From Bacillota bacterium (GTDB lineage Bacteria; Bacillota; Clostridia; Acetivibrionales; JANLFN01), in the NCBI GenBank assembly GCA_030705825.1, contig JAUZPR010000020.1:1-34965 (forward strand): DNA of 34,965 nt. Reading direction: 5' to 3'. Below, in pieces: positions 6,686 through 14,423 of this stretch. The notes under the pieces are model-generated. The model did no database searches. It saw only the letters and a program-made list of their open reading frames with translations, and was not told where the DNA came from. The first letter of the stretch is position 1. Every line of letters starts with the position of its first letter. Made by a program: the position numbers and the translations under genes.

Positions 6686-8302
6686 ATGAAAATTTTTATT
6701 GGAGGAGCATGGCCATATGCCAACGGTTCACTGCATCTTGGGCAGATTGCAGCCGTACTCCCTGGCGATATACTTGCCAGATATTTCAGACTGAAAGGTG
6801 CTGATGTGTTGTATGTTTCGGGTAGTGACTGCCATGGGACACCCATTTCCATAAGAGCCGTAAAGGAGAACACTACCCCGAAAAGCATAACAGACAGGTA
6901 TCACAATGAGTTTAAGCAATGTTTTGAAAAGCTTGGTTTTTCTTATGATTTATATTACAGAACCGACCATGATTTTCATAAATCCGAGGTTCAAGATGTA
7001 TTTCTTGAGCTTTATGAAAAAGGTTATATTTATAAAAAAGTTATTGAACAAACCTTTTGTACTCAGTGTAATCAATTTCTACCGGACAGATATGTTAACG
7101 GGATATGCCCAAACTGCGGCAACACAGCCAGGGGTGATCAGTGTGACTTCTGTTCCTCTCTGCTTGAACCGCTTGAATTAAAGGATCGAACATGTGGAAT
7201 TTGCGGAAATACTCCTGTTACAAAAGAAACGGAACATTTATTTTTTGCACTTTCAAAGCTCCAGGGTTTTATAGAAGACTTTGTCAAGTCTTCAGAAGGC
7301 TGGAGGCTTAATGCTATAAAACAATCAAACAGATACCTTGATGAAGGACTTGTTGACAGATCTGTTACAAGAGATCTTCCCTGGGGAATTGAGGTTCCTG
7401 TAAGAGGTTTCGAGGATAAAAAAATATATGTCTGGATTGACGCCATATTGGGATATTTGACTGCAAGCAAGCTTCATTGCAATTTCAAAAACTCCCGTTG
7501 GGAGGATTTCTGGGACGGTGATGTCAGGTCTTATTATGTACACGGAAAAGATAATATACCATTCCATTCCATAATACTTCCCGCAATCTTATATGCAATC
7601 GGATTGAAGCCTCCGGACAGGATTATTTCCAGCGAATACCTGACTATAGAAGGTAAAAAGCTTTCTACAAGCAACAACTGGGCTGTATGGGTCCCTGATG
7701 TAATCGAAAGGTATAATCCTGATTCATTAAGATATTTCCTCATTGCCAATGGTCCGGAAAAACGTGACACAGATTTTTCCTGGAGGGAATTTGTCAACAG
7801 TCATAACGGAGAACTACTTGGTGCCTTCGGTAACCTGGTAAACAGGACGGTTGTCTTTGCAAATAAATATTTCGGTCAAAAAGTACCTGAAGGAGAATAT
7901 AGTCTTCAGGTTAAGGAAGATATATACAATTTGTATGAAACAACAGGTAAAAAAATAGAAAACGGAGAATTTAAGGCAGCAATCGAAGAAATCTTTAGTT
8001 TTATAAGAGGGGCAAACAAATACTATGATGAGGAAAAACCCTGGATAACGCTTAAAACTGAACCTTATAAATGTCAAAGCACAATTTATACCTGCATTCA
8101 GATTATTGCCAACTTGTCCAACCTGCTTTCTCCTTTTATTCCTTTTTCATGTGCCAAGTTAAGGAAAATGCTCAATGTTTCCGCTGCTGCTTGGAAATCT
8201 ATTATTGTAAGTCCCAATACAGAATTGAATGAGTCAGAGCTATTATTTGAAAGGATTGATAAGTCGGTTGTGGAGGAAGAAATGGCAAAACTTGGGAGAT
8301 AA
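6686..8302 (+). CDS. metG: Methionyl-tRNA synthetase, E. coli/archaeal-like zinc type
   Basis: 538 residues; charges tRNA-Met with methionine in the cytosol. The class I signatures are HLGQ (17-20, in YANGSLHLGQ) and KLSTS (325-329, in IEGKKLSTS). Four CxxC pairs (125/128, 141/144, 153/156, 170/173) form the double zinc knuckle of the E. coli and archaeal type, unlike the single-knuckle enzyme usual in Bacillus. The anticodon-binding helical domain follows (DWREFVNSHNGELLG-like segment onward), and the C-terminal Trbp111-like domain found in many MetRS is absent, which fits the short length. The ribosome site AAGGAGGT lies 6 bases before ATG 6686. Expression should be controlled by the methionine T-box upstream. 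It may be a second MetRS in this genome. Confidence 0.95.
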   Translation: MKIFIGGAWPYANGSLHLGQIAAVLPGDILARYFRLKGADVLYVSGSDCHGTPISIRAVKENTTPKSITDRYHNEFKQCFEKLGFSYDLYYRTDHDFHKSEVQDVFLELYEKGYIYKKVIEQTFCTQCNQFLPDRYVNGICPNCGNTARGDQCDFCSSLLEPLELKDRTCGICGNTPVTKETEHLFFALSKLQGFIEDFVKSSEGWRLNAIKQSNRYLDEGLVDRSVTRDLPWGIEVPVRGFEDKKIYVWIDAILGYLTASKLHCNFKNSRWEDFWDGDVRSYYVHGKDNIPFHSIILPAILYAIGLKPPDRIISSEYLTIEGKKLSTSNNWAVWVPDVIERYNPDSLRYFLIANGPEKRDTDFSWREFVNSHNGELLGAFGNLVNRTVVFANKYFGQKVPEGEYSLQVKEDIYNLYETTGKKIENGEFKAAIEEIFSFIRGANKYYDEEKPWITLKTEPYKCQSTIYTCIQIIANLSNLLSPFIPFSCAKLRKMLNVSAAAWKSIIVSPNTELNESELLFERIDKSVVEEEMAKLGR

Positions 8303-8330
8303 TAAAATCTTGAGCGCAGTCACCACTATA

Positions 8331-8356
8331 AAAACCGGCTGGTATCAGCCGGTTTT
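8331..8356. terminator. Bidirectional intrinsic terminator between metG and the coiled-coil gene
   Basis: AAAACCGGCT and AGCCGGTTTT form a perfect 10-bp stem around GGTATC. The hairpin is followed by T-rich sequence on both strands and lies between two convergent stop codons, overlapping the last bases of the minus-strand gene. Confidence 0.85.
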
Positions 8357-8732
8357 ATTTCACTCGTTTAAGTATGATATCATGTTCATTCAGTTTTTTA
8401 TCTACTCCAATCACATAATCTCGTATAACTCCGATATCTGTTCTTAAATCTCCAATATCCGATTTCAGTTCCATCCTGGTGTCATCTATCTTTTTATCCA
8501 GCATTGTATAACCTTCTGCTGCTGCCTTAATATCACTTCTCAGGCTTTCAATCAGAACACCTGTATGATTCTTTACATCCTGTATCTCTGATTTTAAACC
8601 ATGCATTTCTGATTTCAAACCATGCATTTCTGATTTTAAACCGTGTATATCTGATTTTAAATCATTTCTAACATCTTCTACCTTTTTATCAAGCATATCC
8701 TTTATCAAAACAAACATTTCATCGTTATTCAT
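8355..8732 (-). CDS. Small coiled-coil protein with heptad repeats
   Basis: 125 residues, highly charged, no membrane segment. A stretch at about residues 20-50 repeats the heptad LKSEMHG with small changes, and the rest (MLDKKIDDTRMELKSDIGDL) continues a coiled-coil pattern to the end. I do not recognise a named family with confidence. Similar short coiled-coil proteins are common in Clostridia and have no assigned function. The ATG at 8732 has a GTGGGG site upstream. A 17-bp-spaced promoter lies about 100 bp before it, leaving a leader with an inverted repeat. The gene ends in a terminator shared with metG. The exact repeats at the DNA level suggest the copy number may vary between strains. 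Confidence 0.6.
   Translation of the reverse strand: MNNDEMFVLIKDMLDKKVEDVRNDLKSDIHGLKSEMHGLKSEMHGLKSEIQDVKNHTGVLIESLRSDIKAAAEGYTMLDKKIDDTRMELKSDIGDLRTDIGVIRDYVIGVDKKLNEHDIILKRVK
8587..8670. repeat. 21-bp tandem repeat, four units, inside the coiled-coil gene
   Basis: Units start at 8587, 8608, 8629 and 8650. The first two differ at one base (TCTGATTTTAAACCATGCAT and TCTGATTTCAAACCATGCAT); the later two diverge more. Each unit encodes one heptad, so unit gain or loss would keep the frame and only change coiled-coil length. Confidence 0.9.
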
Positions 8733-8830
8733 AGTATTGACCCCACTTTCAATTGTAATTATATCATCTTTCTATTCTGATATAAATTCCAACTTTTAAT
8801 TTCGAAGTGTTGGAATTATATTCCATAACC

Positions 8831-8859
8831 ATTATATATCATTTGACTTATTTTTACAA
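8831..8859 (-). promoter_or_regulatory. Promoter of the coiled-coil gene
   Basis: On the minus strand TTGTAA (8854-8859) and TATAAT (8831-8836) are 17 bp apart. Start would be near 8824, giving a 5' leader of about 90 nt that contains the inverted repeat AATTCCAAC (8785-8793) / GTTGGAATT (8809-8817). Confidence 0.5.
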
Positions 8860-8966
8860 TATTTTACAAACTAATTATTTTTTTAATCCACATACTTTGT
8901 ACTAAAACAATCCTTCTCTGGACACCATAAATTCAAGTAATGAACCGGGAGGAAAATACAACTGAA

Positions 8967-10604
8967 ATGGATACAATTAACGTGCAAAGGAAGGAAATCG
9001 AAAAAATATACGGCAAAGTCAGCCCTTTTGAATTAAAAGACAAGCTTATAGAACTTGCCGAATGCGGCAGAAAAAAAAGCACACACACCTTGTTGAATGC
9101 CGGCAGGGGCAATCCAAACTGGACTGCGTCAACTCCCCGCGAGGCCTTTTTTACATTCGGGCTTTTTGCCGTTTCTGAAACAAAAAGAACATGGAATGTA
9201 AACGATCTTGCTGGAATGCCCGGAAAAACCGGCATTGCCGACAGGCTTAGGGTATTTATTAAAGAAAGCCGTACCTTGCCGGGAACCGAATTGGTTGAAA
9301 AAATTCTGGAATACGGTATATCGGAATTAGAACTTGAGCCTGATGTATGGGTCTATGAATTGGCTGACGGGATAATTGGAGATAACTACCCCATACCGGA
9401 CCGTATGCTCATGAATGTAGAGAGAGCCGTTAAAAATTATCTTTCTACTGAACTTTACAAGAATAATCAGGGTTCCGACAGCTTTGACCTTTTTGCAGTT
9501 GAAGGTGCTACTGCAGCTATGTGCTACATTTTTGACTCTCTTAAAGCTAATGAATTATTATCCCCCGGTGACAGGATTGCAGTAATGACTCCCATATTTA
9601 CTCCATACCTTGAAGTACCCCATTTACCCCGATACAATTTCAAGGTTCTGGACATCAATGCCAATGAAATTACAAGGGATGGAACACACACCTGGCAGTA
9701 TCCCGATTCGGAATTATTCAAATTAAAGGACCCTCAAGTAAAAGCATTGTTTGTGGTAAACCCAAGCAACCCTCCTTCTGTTGCAATGAGGCCTGAATCA
9801 CTGGAGCTGCTTTCAGATATAGTTGATAAATACAATAAAAATCTAATGATCATATCAGATGATGTATATGGAACTTTTACAGAAGGATTCCGATCCATAG
9901 CGTCAGTATTACCCCGGAATACAATTTCGGTATATTCCTTTTCAAAATATTTCGGTGTAACCGGATGGCGACTTGGTACAATAGCTCTGAATAAGGATAA
10001 TATCTTTGACAGACTTATTAGATCCATGCCTGATGGAAAAACAGCTTTGCTGAAGAAAAGGTATGCCGCTTTATCTCCAAATCCTGAGGAAATATCTTTT
10101 ATCGACCGTATTGTGGCCGACAGCAGGCAGGTTGCGCTTAAACACACTGCAGGGCTTTCAACACCTCAGCAGGTACAGATGGCCTTTTTTGCTGTTTTTG
10201 ATATGTTTGATAAGGATAAGGCATATAAAAAGCTAACGTTGGATATTTGTCACAAGCGCCAGAAAATCCTGTTTGAAAGCCTTGGGCTTGAATTAAGGAA
10301 GGATCCCTATGATGCTGCATACTATACGGAATTCGACCTGCTTGAATGGGCTCTTCACAATTACGGAACCGAATTTTCAAAATATTTGCAGACAAATTAC
10401 AAATTGGTTGATATTCTCTTGAAACTGGCTGGTGAATCCTCCATCGTTCTGTTGAATGGCGGGGGCTTTCGTGGTCCTGAATGGTCGGTTCGTATATCAC
10501 TTGCTAATTTAAATGATGAGGCCTATTCGGAAATCGGAAAGCACCTTCACAAAGTTCTGGAGGACTATGTATCCGAGTGGAATAATTTGCTTGTACATTC
10601 CTGA
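8967..10604 (+). CDS. aspD: L-aspartate 4-decarboxylase (aspartate beta-decarboxylase)
   Basis: About 545 residues, matching the unusually long fold-type I PLP enzyme AspD, which converts aspartate to alanine and CO2 and also has aminotransferase activity. Supporting blocks are NAGRGNPNW near the start, WVYELADGIIGDNYPIPDRM, VVNPSNPPS, SDDVYGTF and the PLP-lysine segment YSFSKYFGVTGWRLG (Lys at codon 9945-9947). The extra N-terminal 100 residues and the insert between the domains separate it from ordinary aspartate aminotransferases. The start is uncertain: ATG 8940 has no ribosome site, while GGGAGG at 8947-8952 points to ATG 8967 with a rather long 14-base gap. No aspartate:alanine antiporter (aspT) is adjacent, so proton-motive-force generation by that couple is not evident here. 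Confidence 0.9.
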   Translation: MDTINVQRKEIEKIYGKVSPFELKDKLIELAECGRKKSTHTLLNAGRGNPNWTASTPREAFFTFGLFAVSETKRTWNVNDLAGMPGKTGIADRLRVFIKESRTLPGTELVEKILEYGISELELEPDVWVYELADGIIGDNYPIPDRMLMNVERAVKNYLSTELYKNNQGSDSFDLFAVEGATAAMCYIFDSLKANELLSPGDRIAVMTPIFTPYLEVPHLPRYNFKVLDINANEITRDGTHTWQYPDSELFKLKDPQVKALFVVNPSNPPSVAMRPESLELLSDIVDKYNKNLMIISDDVYGTFTEGFRSIASVLPRNTISVYSFSKYFGVTGWRLGTIALNKDNIFDRLIRSMPDGKTALLKKRYAALSPNPEEISFIDRIVADSRQVALKHTAGLSTPQQVQMAFFAVFDMFDKDKAYKKLTLDICHKRQKILFESLGLELRKDPYDAAYYTEFDLLEWALHNYGTEFSKYLQTNYKLVDILLKLAGESSIVLLNGGGFRGPEWSVRISLANLNDEAYSEIGKHLHKVLEDYVSEWNNLLVHS

Positions 10605-10627
10605 TCGGACATTTTTTTATGACATTC

Positions 10628-10699
10628 TCCTGGGACATTATCCTGGGACATTCCTCATAGAGGTGTGTCCCACTTTCCCACCGTGTGTCCAACTTTCCA
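10628..10699. repeat. REP-like patch with direct and inverted repeats
   Basis: TCCTGGGACATT occurs twice (10628-10639, 10641-10652). GTGTGTCC(C/A)ACTTTCC(C/A) occurs twice, 20 bp apart (10663, 10683). TGGGACA (10644-10650) pairs with TGTCCCA (10666-10672), enclosing CCT/AGG, so a hairpin can form. The pattern resembles REP elements mobilised by Y1 transposases, but no transposase is in the window. It lies between the convergent ends of aspD and recO. Confidence 0.55.
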
Positions 10700-10718
10700 G
10701 TTGCGTATTCTGCTCACC

Positions 10719-11465
10719 TTATAACTTCAGTTCCTTTAAAAAATCCAGCTTGTTGTAATCCTTTTCCAGCCTGTCTTTCAAATATCTCCTGCTTAATTTT
10801 TCAAGTTCGTATAATACTTCCTGAGAAACCGAAAAATTGAAAAGCTCTTTCAAAGGTGCATAAATTATATGATTTAATGCCATATATGTACCTGGAGCAA
10901 GTTTCATTGCATACTCATCCTTGCTGCAGCACTTTGAACAAAGGCATCCGCATTTTCTGAAGCTGAAAGAATATATATCCAAATCGGAGCTGCCGCATTC
11001 CATACAGCCTTTAACATATGGAGCATATCCTATAAGAGAAAGGACTCTTAGTTCAAAGATACGGGCCAGCAGCCCTGGAGTTCTGTCGGTCTTTGAAAGC
11101 ATGTGAAGAGTATTTAAAAAAAGCTGCAGCACTTTTGCCGCAGGCTGATTTTCGAGTATTATATCATTGATTATGTCAACAAAATGCGCAGCATAGGTTA
11201 GCTTTTCAATGTCATTCCTTATTTCATAGAATGGCTCAATGACTTCGCTGCTTTGTATGTTATACATATCTTTTCCTTTGTACATGACAAAATCACTGTA
11301 GCACAGCAGCTGTGTTCCCGCAGCCAGTGCACCCTTCGGGCGCTTTGCGCCCTTTGCGAAGCCAGTCATTTTTCCCGAGTATCTGGAAAATATGGTTACT
11401 ATTTTATCGGCTTCACCAGTACTTACCTCTCTTATTACAATCCCCTTTGTATTTGTATAACTCAT
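10719..11465 (-). CDS. recO: DNA repair protein RecO
   Basis: 248 residues. RecO helps RecF and RecR load RecA on SSB-coated single strands and anneals complementary strands. The N-terminal OB-fold is visible in TKGIVIREVSTGEADKIVTI and MTGFAKGAKRPKGAL; a helical domain follows, with the zinc-type cysteines CMECG and CGCLCSKC at about residues 150-180. ATG 11465 is preferred over the in-frame start 18 codons earlier because GGGAAGAG lies just upstream and RecO proteins normally begin MSYTNTKGIV-like. Position as last gene of the era cluster, after yqzL, is the Bacillus order, though a 60-bp gap separates it from yqzL. Confidence 0.93.
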   Translation of the reverse strand: MSYTNTKGIVIREVSTGEADKIVTIFSRYSGKMTGFAKGAKRPKGALAAGTQLLCYSDFVMYKGKDMYNIQSSEVIEPFYEIRNDIEKLTYAAHFVDIINDIILENQPAAKVLQLFLNTLHMLSKTDRTPGLLARIFELRVLSLIGYAPYVKGCMECGSSDLDIYSFSFRKCGCLCSKCCSKDEYAMKLAPGTYMALNHIIYAPLKELFNFSVSQEVLYELEKLSRRYLKDRLEKDYNKLDFLKELKL

Positions 11466-11525
11466 TTTTCTCTTCCCGCTATTATATACTTGACAAGTTA
11501 TGTTTTTAATGGAGCTCAATAATCA

Positions 11526-11684
11526 TTACATGGTTCTATCTGCAGAATTACTGATTGCAACTTCTTCCTGAGTTATAATACTTTGATTAACAATTTTGGC
11601 GTTTTCCTCTATTTCTTTTAAAAAAACATAAGCATCAATATTTCCTGTATATTGGAATGCGTCCCAGGCAAATTCTTTTAACAT
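11526..11684 (-). CDS. yqzL: YqzL-like small protein
   Basis: A 52-residue protein beginning MLKEFAWDAFQYTGNIDAYV and continuing FLKEIEENAKI. The pattern of an aromatic N-terminus followed by TGNIDAY and a Lys-Glu-rich helix is that of the YqzL family, which in Bacillus subtilis lies between era and recO, exactly as here. Function is unknown. The ribosome site is AGGGGGATG, about 10 bases before the ATG at 11684. The last 15 or so residues (QEEVAISNSADRTM) extend past the usual YqzL length. The gene is short and easily missed. Confidence 0.85.
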   Translation of the reverse strand: MLKEFAWDAFQYTGNIDAYVFLKEIEENAKIVNQSIITQEEVAISNSADRTM

Positions 11685-11880
11685 TTGATGTCATCCCCCT
11701 TGTTTTTACAACCTGTATACACCTTGTTTTTCATAACGCTGGTTCAGAAGTGATTAGTTACACTCTTTATGTTACACTAAAAAACAGTTTGTATACTTGA
11801 GAAATTTTCTAAGCATCAGTTTTTTGTCTGACTATAAAAACAAAGGTCTAAGTTGACTTAAAAATCCGTAACTAATTATA

Positions 11881-12771
11881 TTATTTATAACCCAAATTTT
11901 TCAGCATTGAAGCATCATTCCGCCAATCGGGCTTGACTTTCACCCATATCTGCAAAAACACTTTGGAACCAAAAAGTTTTTCCATATCTGTACGTGCAAG
12001 GCTTCCTATTTTTTTTAACATATTTCCCTGTTTTCCTATAACGATTCCCTTGTGTGTTTCCCTTTCGCAATAAATATTTGCCTGGATATCAAGAATTTCC
12101 TTACCTTCCCTTTCCTTGAAGGAAAGTACTTCAACACCGATTCCATGAGGTACTTCGTCGCTTAAAAGCAGAAGAAGTTTTTCTCGTATCATTTCTGATG
12201 CTATGTTTTTTTCAGGCTGGTCTGTAAGCATGTCATCCGGGAAATATTTTGGCCCTTCAGGCATTATCTTTTTGATCTCATTAAGAAGGGTGTCAACTCC
12301 TTCTCCTTTATATGCCGAAACCGGTATTATGGCTTCAAAATCCTTTATTTCCTTGAAATTATTTATTACGGCCAAAAGCTGTTCTTTTTTTACAAGGTCT
12401 ATTTTGTTAATTACCAGAAATACCGGAGTTTTTAAATTCTTTAGTTGTTCGGCTATATAGGTATCTCCGGCGCCTGGTTTAATATTTGTTGCCTCAATTA
12501 TAAACAGGACTACATCTACTTCTGAAAGTGTACCCTGTGCCACATTAACCATATATTCTCCCAATTTTGTTGTTGGTTTATGGATTCCAGGCGTATCTAT
12601 AAATATCAGCTGACAGTCTTCTTTCGTTATGACAGTCTTGATTGAGTTTCTTGTAGTCTGAGGCTTGTCCGATACAATGGCTATCTTTTCACCTGCCAGT
12701 TTGTTAAGCAGTGTAGATTTTCCTACGTTAGGCCTTCCTATTATTGTAACAAATCCCGATTTGAATGACAT
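11881..12771 (-). CDS. era: GTPase Era (16S rRNA / 30S assembly)
   Basis: 296 residues. G1 GRPNVGKST (12-20), G3 DTPG (59-62) and G4 NKID (122-125) mark the GTPase domain. The C-terminal KH domain has GKQGNMLKKIG and binds the 3' end of 16S rRNA in known Era proteins. Era acts in 30S maturation and is coupled here with ybeY and phoH, which also act on rRNA. The ATG directly follows the TAA of cdd, and the ribosome site AGAGGAGG is formed by the last codons of cdd, so translation is coupled. The gap of about 190 bp to yqzL holds no clear terminator. Confidence 0.97.
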   Translation of the reverse strand: MSFKSGFVTIIGRPNVGKSTLLNKLAGEKIAIVSDKPQTTRNSIKTVITKEDCQLIFIDTPGIHKPTTKLGEYMVNVAQGTLSEVDVVLFIIEATNIKPGAGDTYIAEQLKNLKTPVFLVINKIDLVKKEQLLAVINNFKEIKDFEAIIPVSAYKGEGVDTLLNEIKKIMPEGPKYFPDDMLTDQPEKNIASEMIREKLLLLLSDEVPHGIGVEVLSFKEREGKEILDIQANIYCERETHKGIVIGKQGNMLKKIGSLARTDMEKLFGSKVFLQIWVKVKPDWRNDASMLKNLGYK

Positions 12772-13161
12772 TTATTTTCCTCCTCTGAAAGCATCAGGCA
12801 GCATATCCCCAAGCTTGATTGCCCTGTATTCCCCATTTTTTCTGGTGCAAATAACTTCTGCATCATCCCCTGCAAATTCAGCCAACACCTGCCGGCAAAT
12901 ACCGCATGGGTAAATGTATTCCTCTGTATCCCCTGCTATTGCAATTGCTTTTATTTTCTTCTCGCCTTCCATTACTGCCCTTATGACAGCAGACCTTTCA
13001 GCGCACACTGTGGCACCGTAAGACGCATTTTCTATATTTGCTCCGATATAAACACTGCCGCCTTCTGTAAGAACAGCCGCTCCTACTCTGAATTTAGAAT
13101 AGGGTGAATATGAGTTTTCTTTTGCTTTTACGGCAGCTTCTATCAGCTTTTTATAGTCCAT
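12772..13161 (-). CDS. cdd: Cytidine deaminase
   Basis: 129 residues, the size of homotetrameric bacterial cytidine deaminases. The zinc site is Cys53-Ala-Glu55 (VCAERSAV; Glu55 is the proton shuttle) with Cys86 and Cys89 in PCGICRQ. SPYSKFRVGAA and NIENASYG are the substrate-binding blocks. The enzyme turns cytidine and deoxycytidine into uridine compounds for pyrimidine salvage. AGGAGGG precedes ATG 13161. Its end encodes the ribosome site for era, a conserved arrangement in Firmicutes. Confidence 0.96.
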   Translation of the reverse strand: MDYKKLIEAAVKAKENSYSPYSKFRVGAAVLTEGGSVYIGANIENASYGATVCAERSAVIRAVMEGEKKIKAIAIAGDTEEYIYPCGICRQVLAEFAGDDAEVICTRKNGEYRAIKLGDMLPDAFRGGK

Positions 13162-13195
13162 GGAACCCTCCTGATAAACTATTTATCCCAATAAT

Positions 13196-13894
13196 TTAGT
13201 AAAATATTTCAAAAAGAATCAATGTTACTGAAAACCCAAGCGAAGCGCCCCCCAGCACCTCAATCAAGTTATGAGTCTTGTTTTCCAACCTGCTCTGAGC
13301 AACAAGCAGGGAGACCACAGTGCTAAGTATGGTTATATCTGCATTATTAGTCCACATCATTATTGCGGCTGTAATTGAAAATGCAATGGCCGTGTGACCA
13401 CTTGGCATACCGCCTCGCAGTGGCGTGCCTTTTTCCAGGAAAGCCTTCCCGGTAAGCACCAGTATGACTGTAATGATTAATGCAATTACGGCAATATGTA
13501 CCGGGTCATTTTTAATTATTGTTATACCTGTTGAAACCGCCTTGCTTACCCGGTTGAAAAAAACAAAATATGCTACCACCAATGAAAAGAATGCGGCAAC
13601 CAGTGTTGCACCGGCAGCTACATCCTTTATTATTTTAGCCTTTGGGTGGTATACATCAACGACTATATCTACCAGGACTTCTATTGCCGTATTGAACAGC
13701 TCGCAAATGATAACTGCCGCTATCGCAAGGAATACAAAAAGGTATTCCAGCTTTGACAGTCTGAAAAACAGACTTAATACAAGTATAATTACGGCAGCTG
13801 CAATATGCAGCTTCATATTTCTTTCTCTCTTTATCGCATAAATAACACCGTTTATGGCATTATTAAAGCTTCCGAAAAGGCTTTTATTCTTCAT
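13196..13894 (-). CDS. DgkA-type kinase fused to PAP2-family phosphatase
   Basis: 232 residues with two membrane domains in one chain. Residues 1-110 are a DgkA domain: SFNNAINGVIYAIKRERNMKLH, CELFNTAIEVLVD (64-76) and HPKAKIIKDVAAGATL (83-98). In Gram-positive bacteria this family phosphorylates undecaprenol (or diacylglycerol). Residues 130-232 are a PAP2 domain: GGMPSGHTAIAF (161-172) with His167 and SRLENKTHNLIEVLGG (201-216) with His208, the acid phosphatase core. In most Firmicutes dgkA at this place in the cluster is a stand-alone gene of about 125 residues. The fused phosphatase may act on polyprenyl or lipid phosphates, so the protein would join two opposite steps of lipid-carrier recycling. 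The substrate is inferred. Confidence 0.88.
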   Translation of the reverse strand: MKNKSLFGSFNNAINGVIYAIKRERNMKLHIAAAVIILVLSLFFRLSKLEYLFVFLAIAAVIICELFNTAIEVLVDIVVDVYHPKAKIIKDVAAGATLVAAFFSLVVAYFVFFNRVSKAVSTGITIIKNDPVHIAVIALIITVILVLTGKAFLEKGTPLRGGMPSGHTAIAFSITAAIMMWTNNADITILSTVVSLLVAQSRLENKTHNLIEVLGGASLGFSVTLILFEIFY

Positions 13895-13929
13895 GTCAAC
13901 TTATTTCCCCCGGATTCGAGCTGAAATAA

Positions 13930-14421
13930 TCAAATATTTCTTGTAAGTCCCATTCTTCTCAGTACCTTCTCCTGCTTACCGAACATCTCCTCTTCATCTT
14001 CCCTGTTCATATGATCATATCCAAGCAGGTGGAACATGCCATGACTTATTAGGAAAGCAAGTTCACGTTCAAATGAGTGACCATATTCCGTAGCCTGCTT
14101 TTCAGCCGTTTCAAGCGATACCACAATATCTCCCAGAAGCAGCAGATCACTGTCAGGGTCTGTATCACAGCTGTCAGGTTCCACTTTACCCTTTATTATA
14201 TCCAACATTGGAAAAGAAAGAACATCTGTAGCCTTGTCAATTTTTCTATAGGTATTGTTGATACTTCGGATATTCTTATCATCTGTAAGAACAATACTTA
14301 TTTCAGAGGGATTTTCAAAGCTTTCAAGCTCAAGCGAGTTATTTACCGTATCGTATATCAGCTTTTCTATCTGTTCATTGAATTCAATTATATTCTGCTC
14401 GTTTTCAACTATAACCTTCAA
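13930..14421 (-). CDS. ybeY: Endoribonuclease YbeY
   Basis: 163 residues. The zinc-binding motif HGMFHLLGYDH gives His127, His131 and His137, and DKATDVLSFP is the other family block. YbeY is needed for 16S rRNA 3'-end processing and 70S quality control, and it works with Era. The start is TTG 14421: AAGGAG lies 6 bases upstream and is encoded by the last codons of pgpH, only 2 bp away. The C-terminal helix (RRMGLTRNI) is normal. Confidence 0.95.
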   Translation of the reverse strand: MKVIVENEQNIIEFNEQIEKLIYDTVNNSLELESFENPSEISIVLTDDKNIRSINNTYRKIDKATDVLSFPMLDIIKGKVEPDSCDTDPDSDLLLLGDIVVSLETAEKQATEYGHSFERELAFLISHGMFHLLGYDHMNREDEEEMFGKQEKVLRRMGLTRNI

Positions 14422-14423
14422 TA

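Noticed and set aside
6728-8077. Minus-strand open frames opposite metG
   Set aside because: Fully inside a gene with all class I synthetase motifs; no independent signals.
8587-8670. CRISPR-like short regular repeats
   Set aside because: The 21-bp units are contiguous with no spacers and encode heptads in an open frame.
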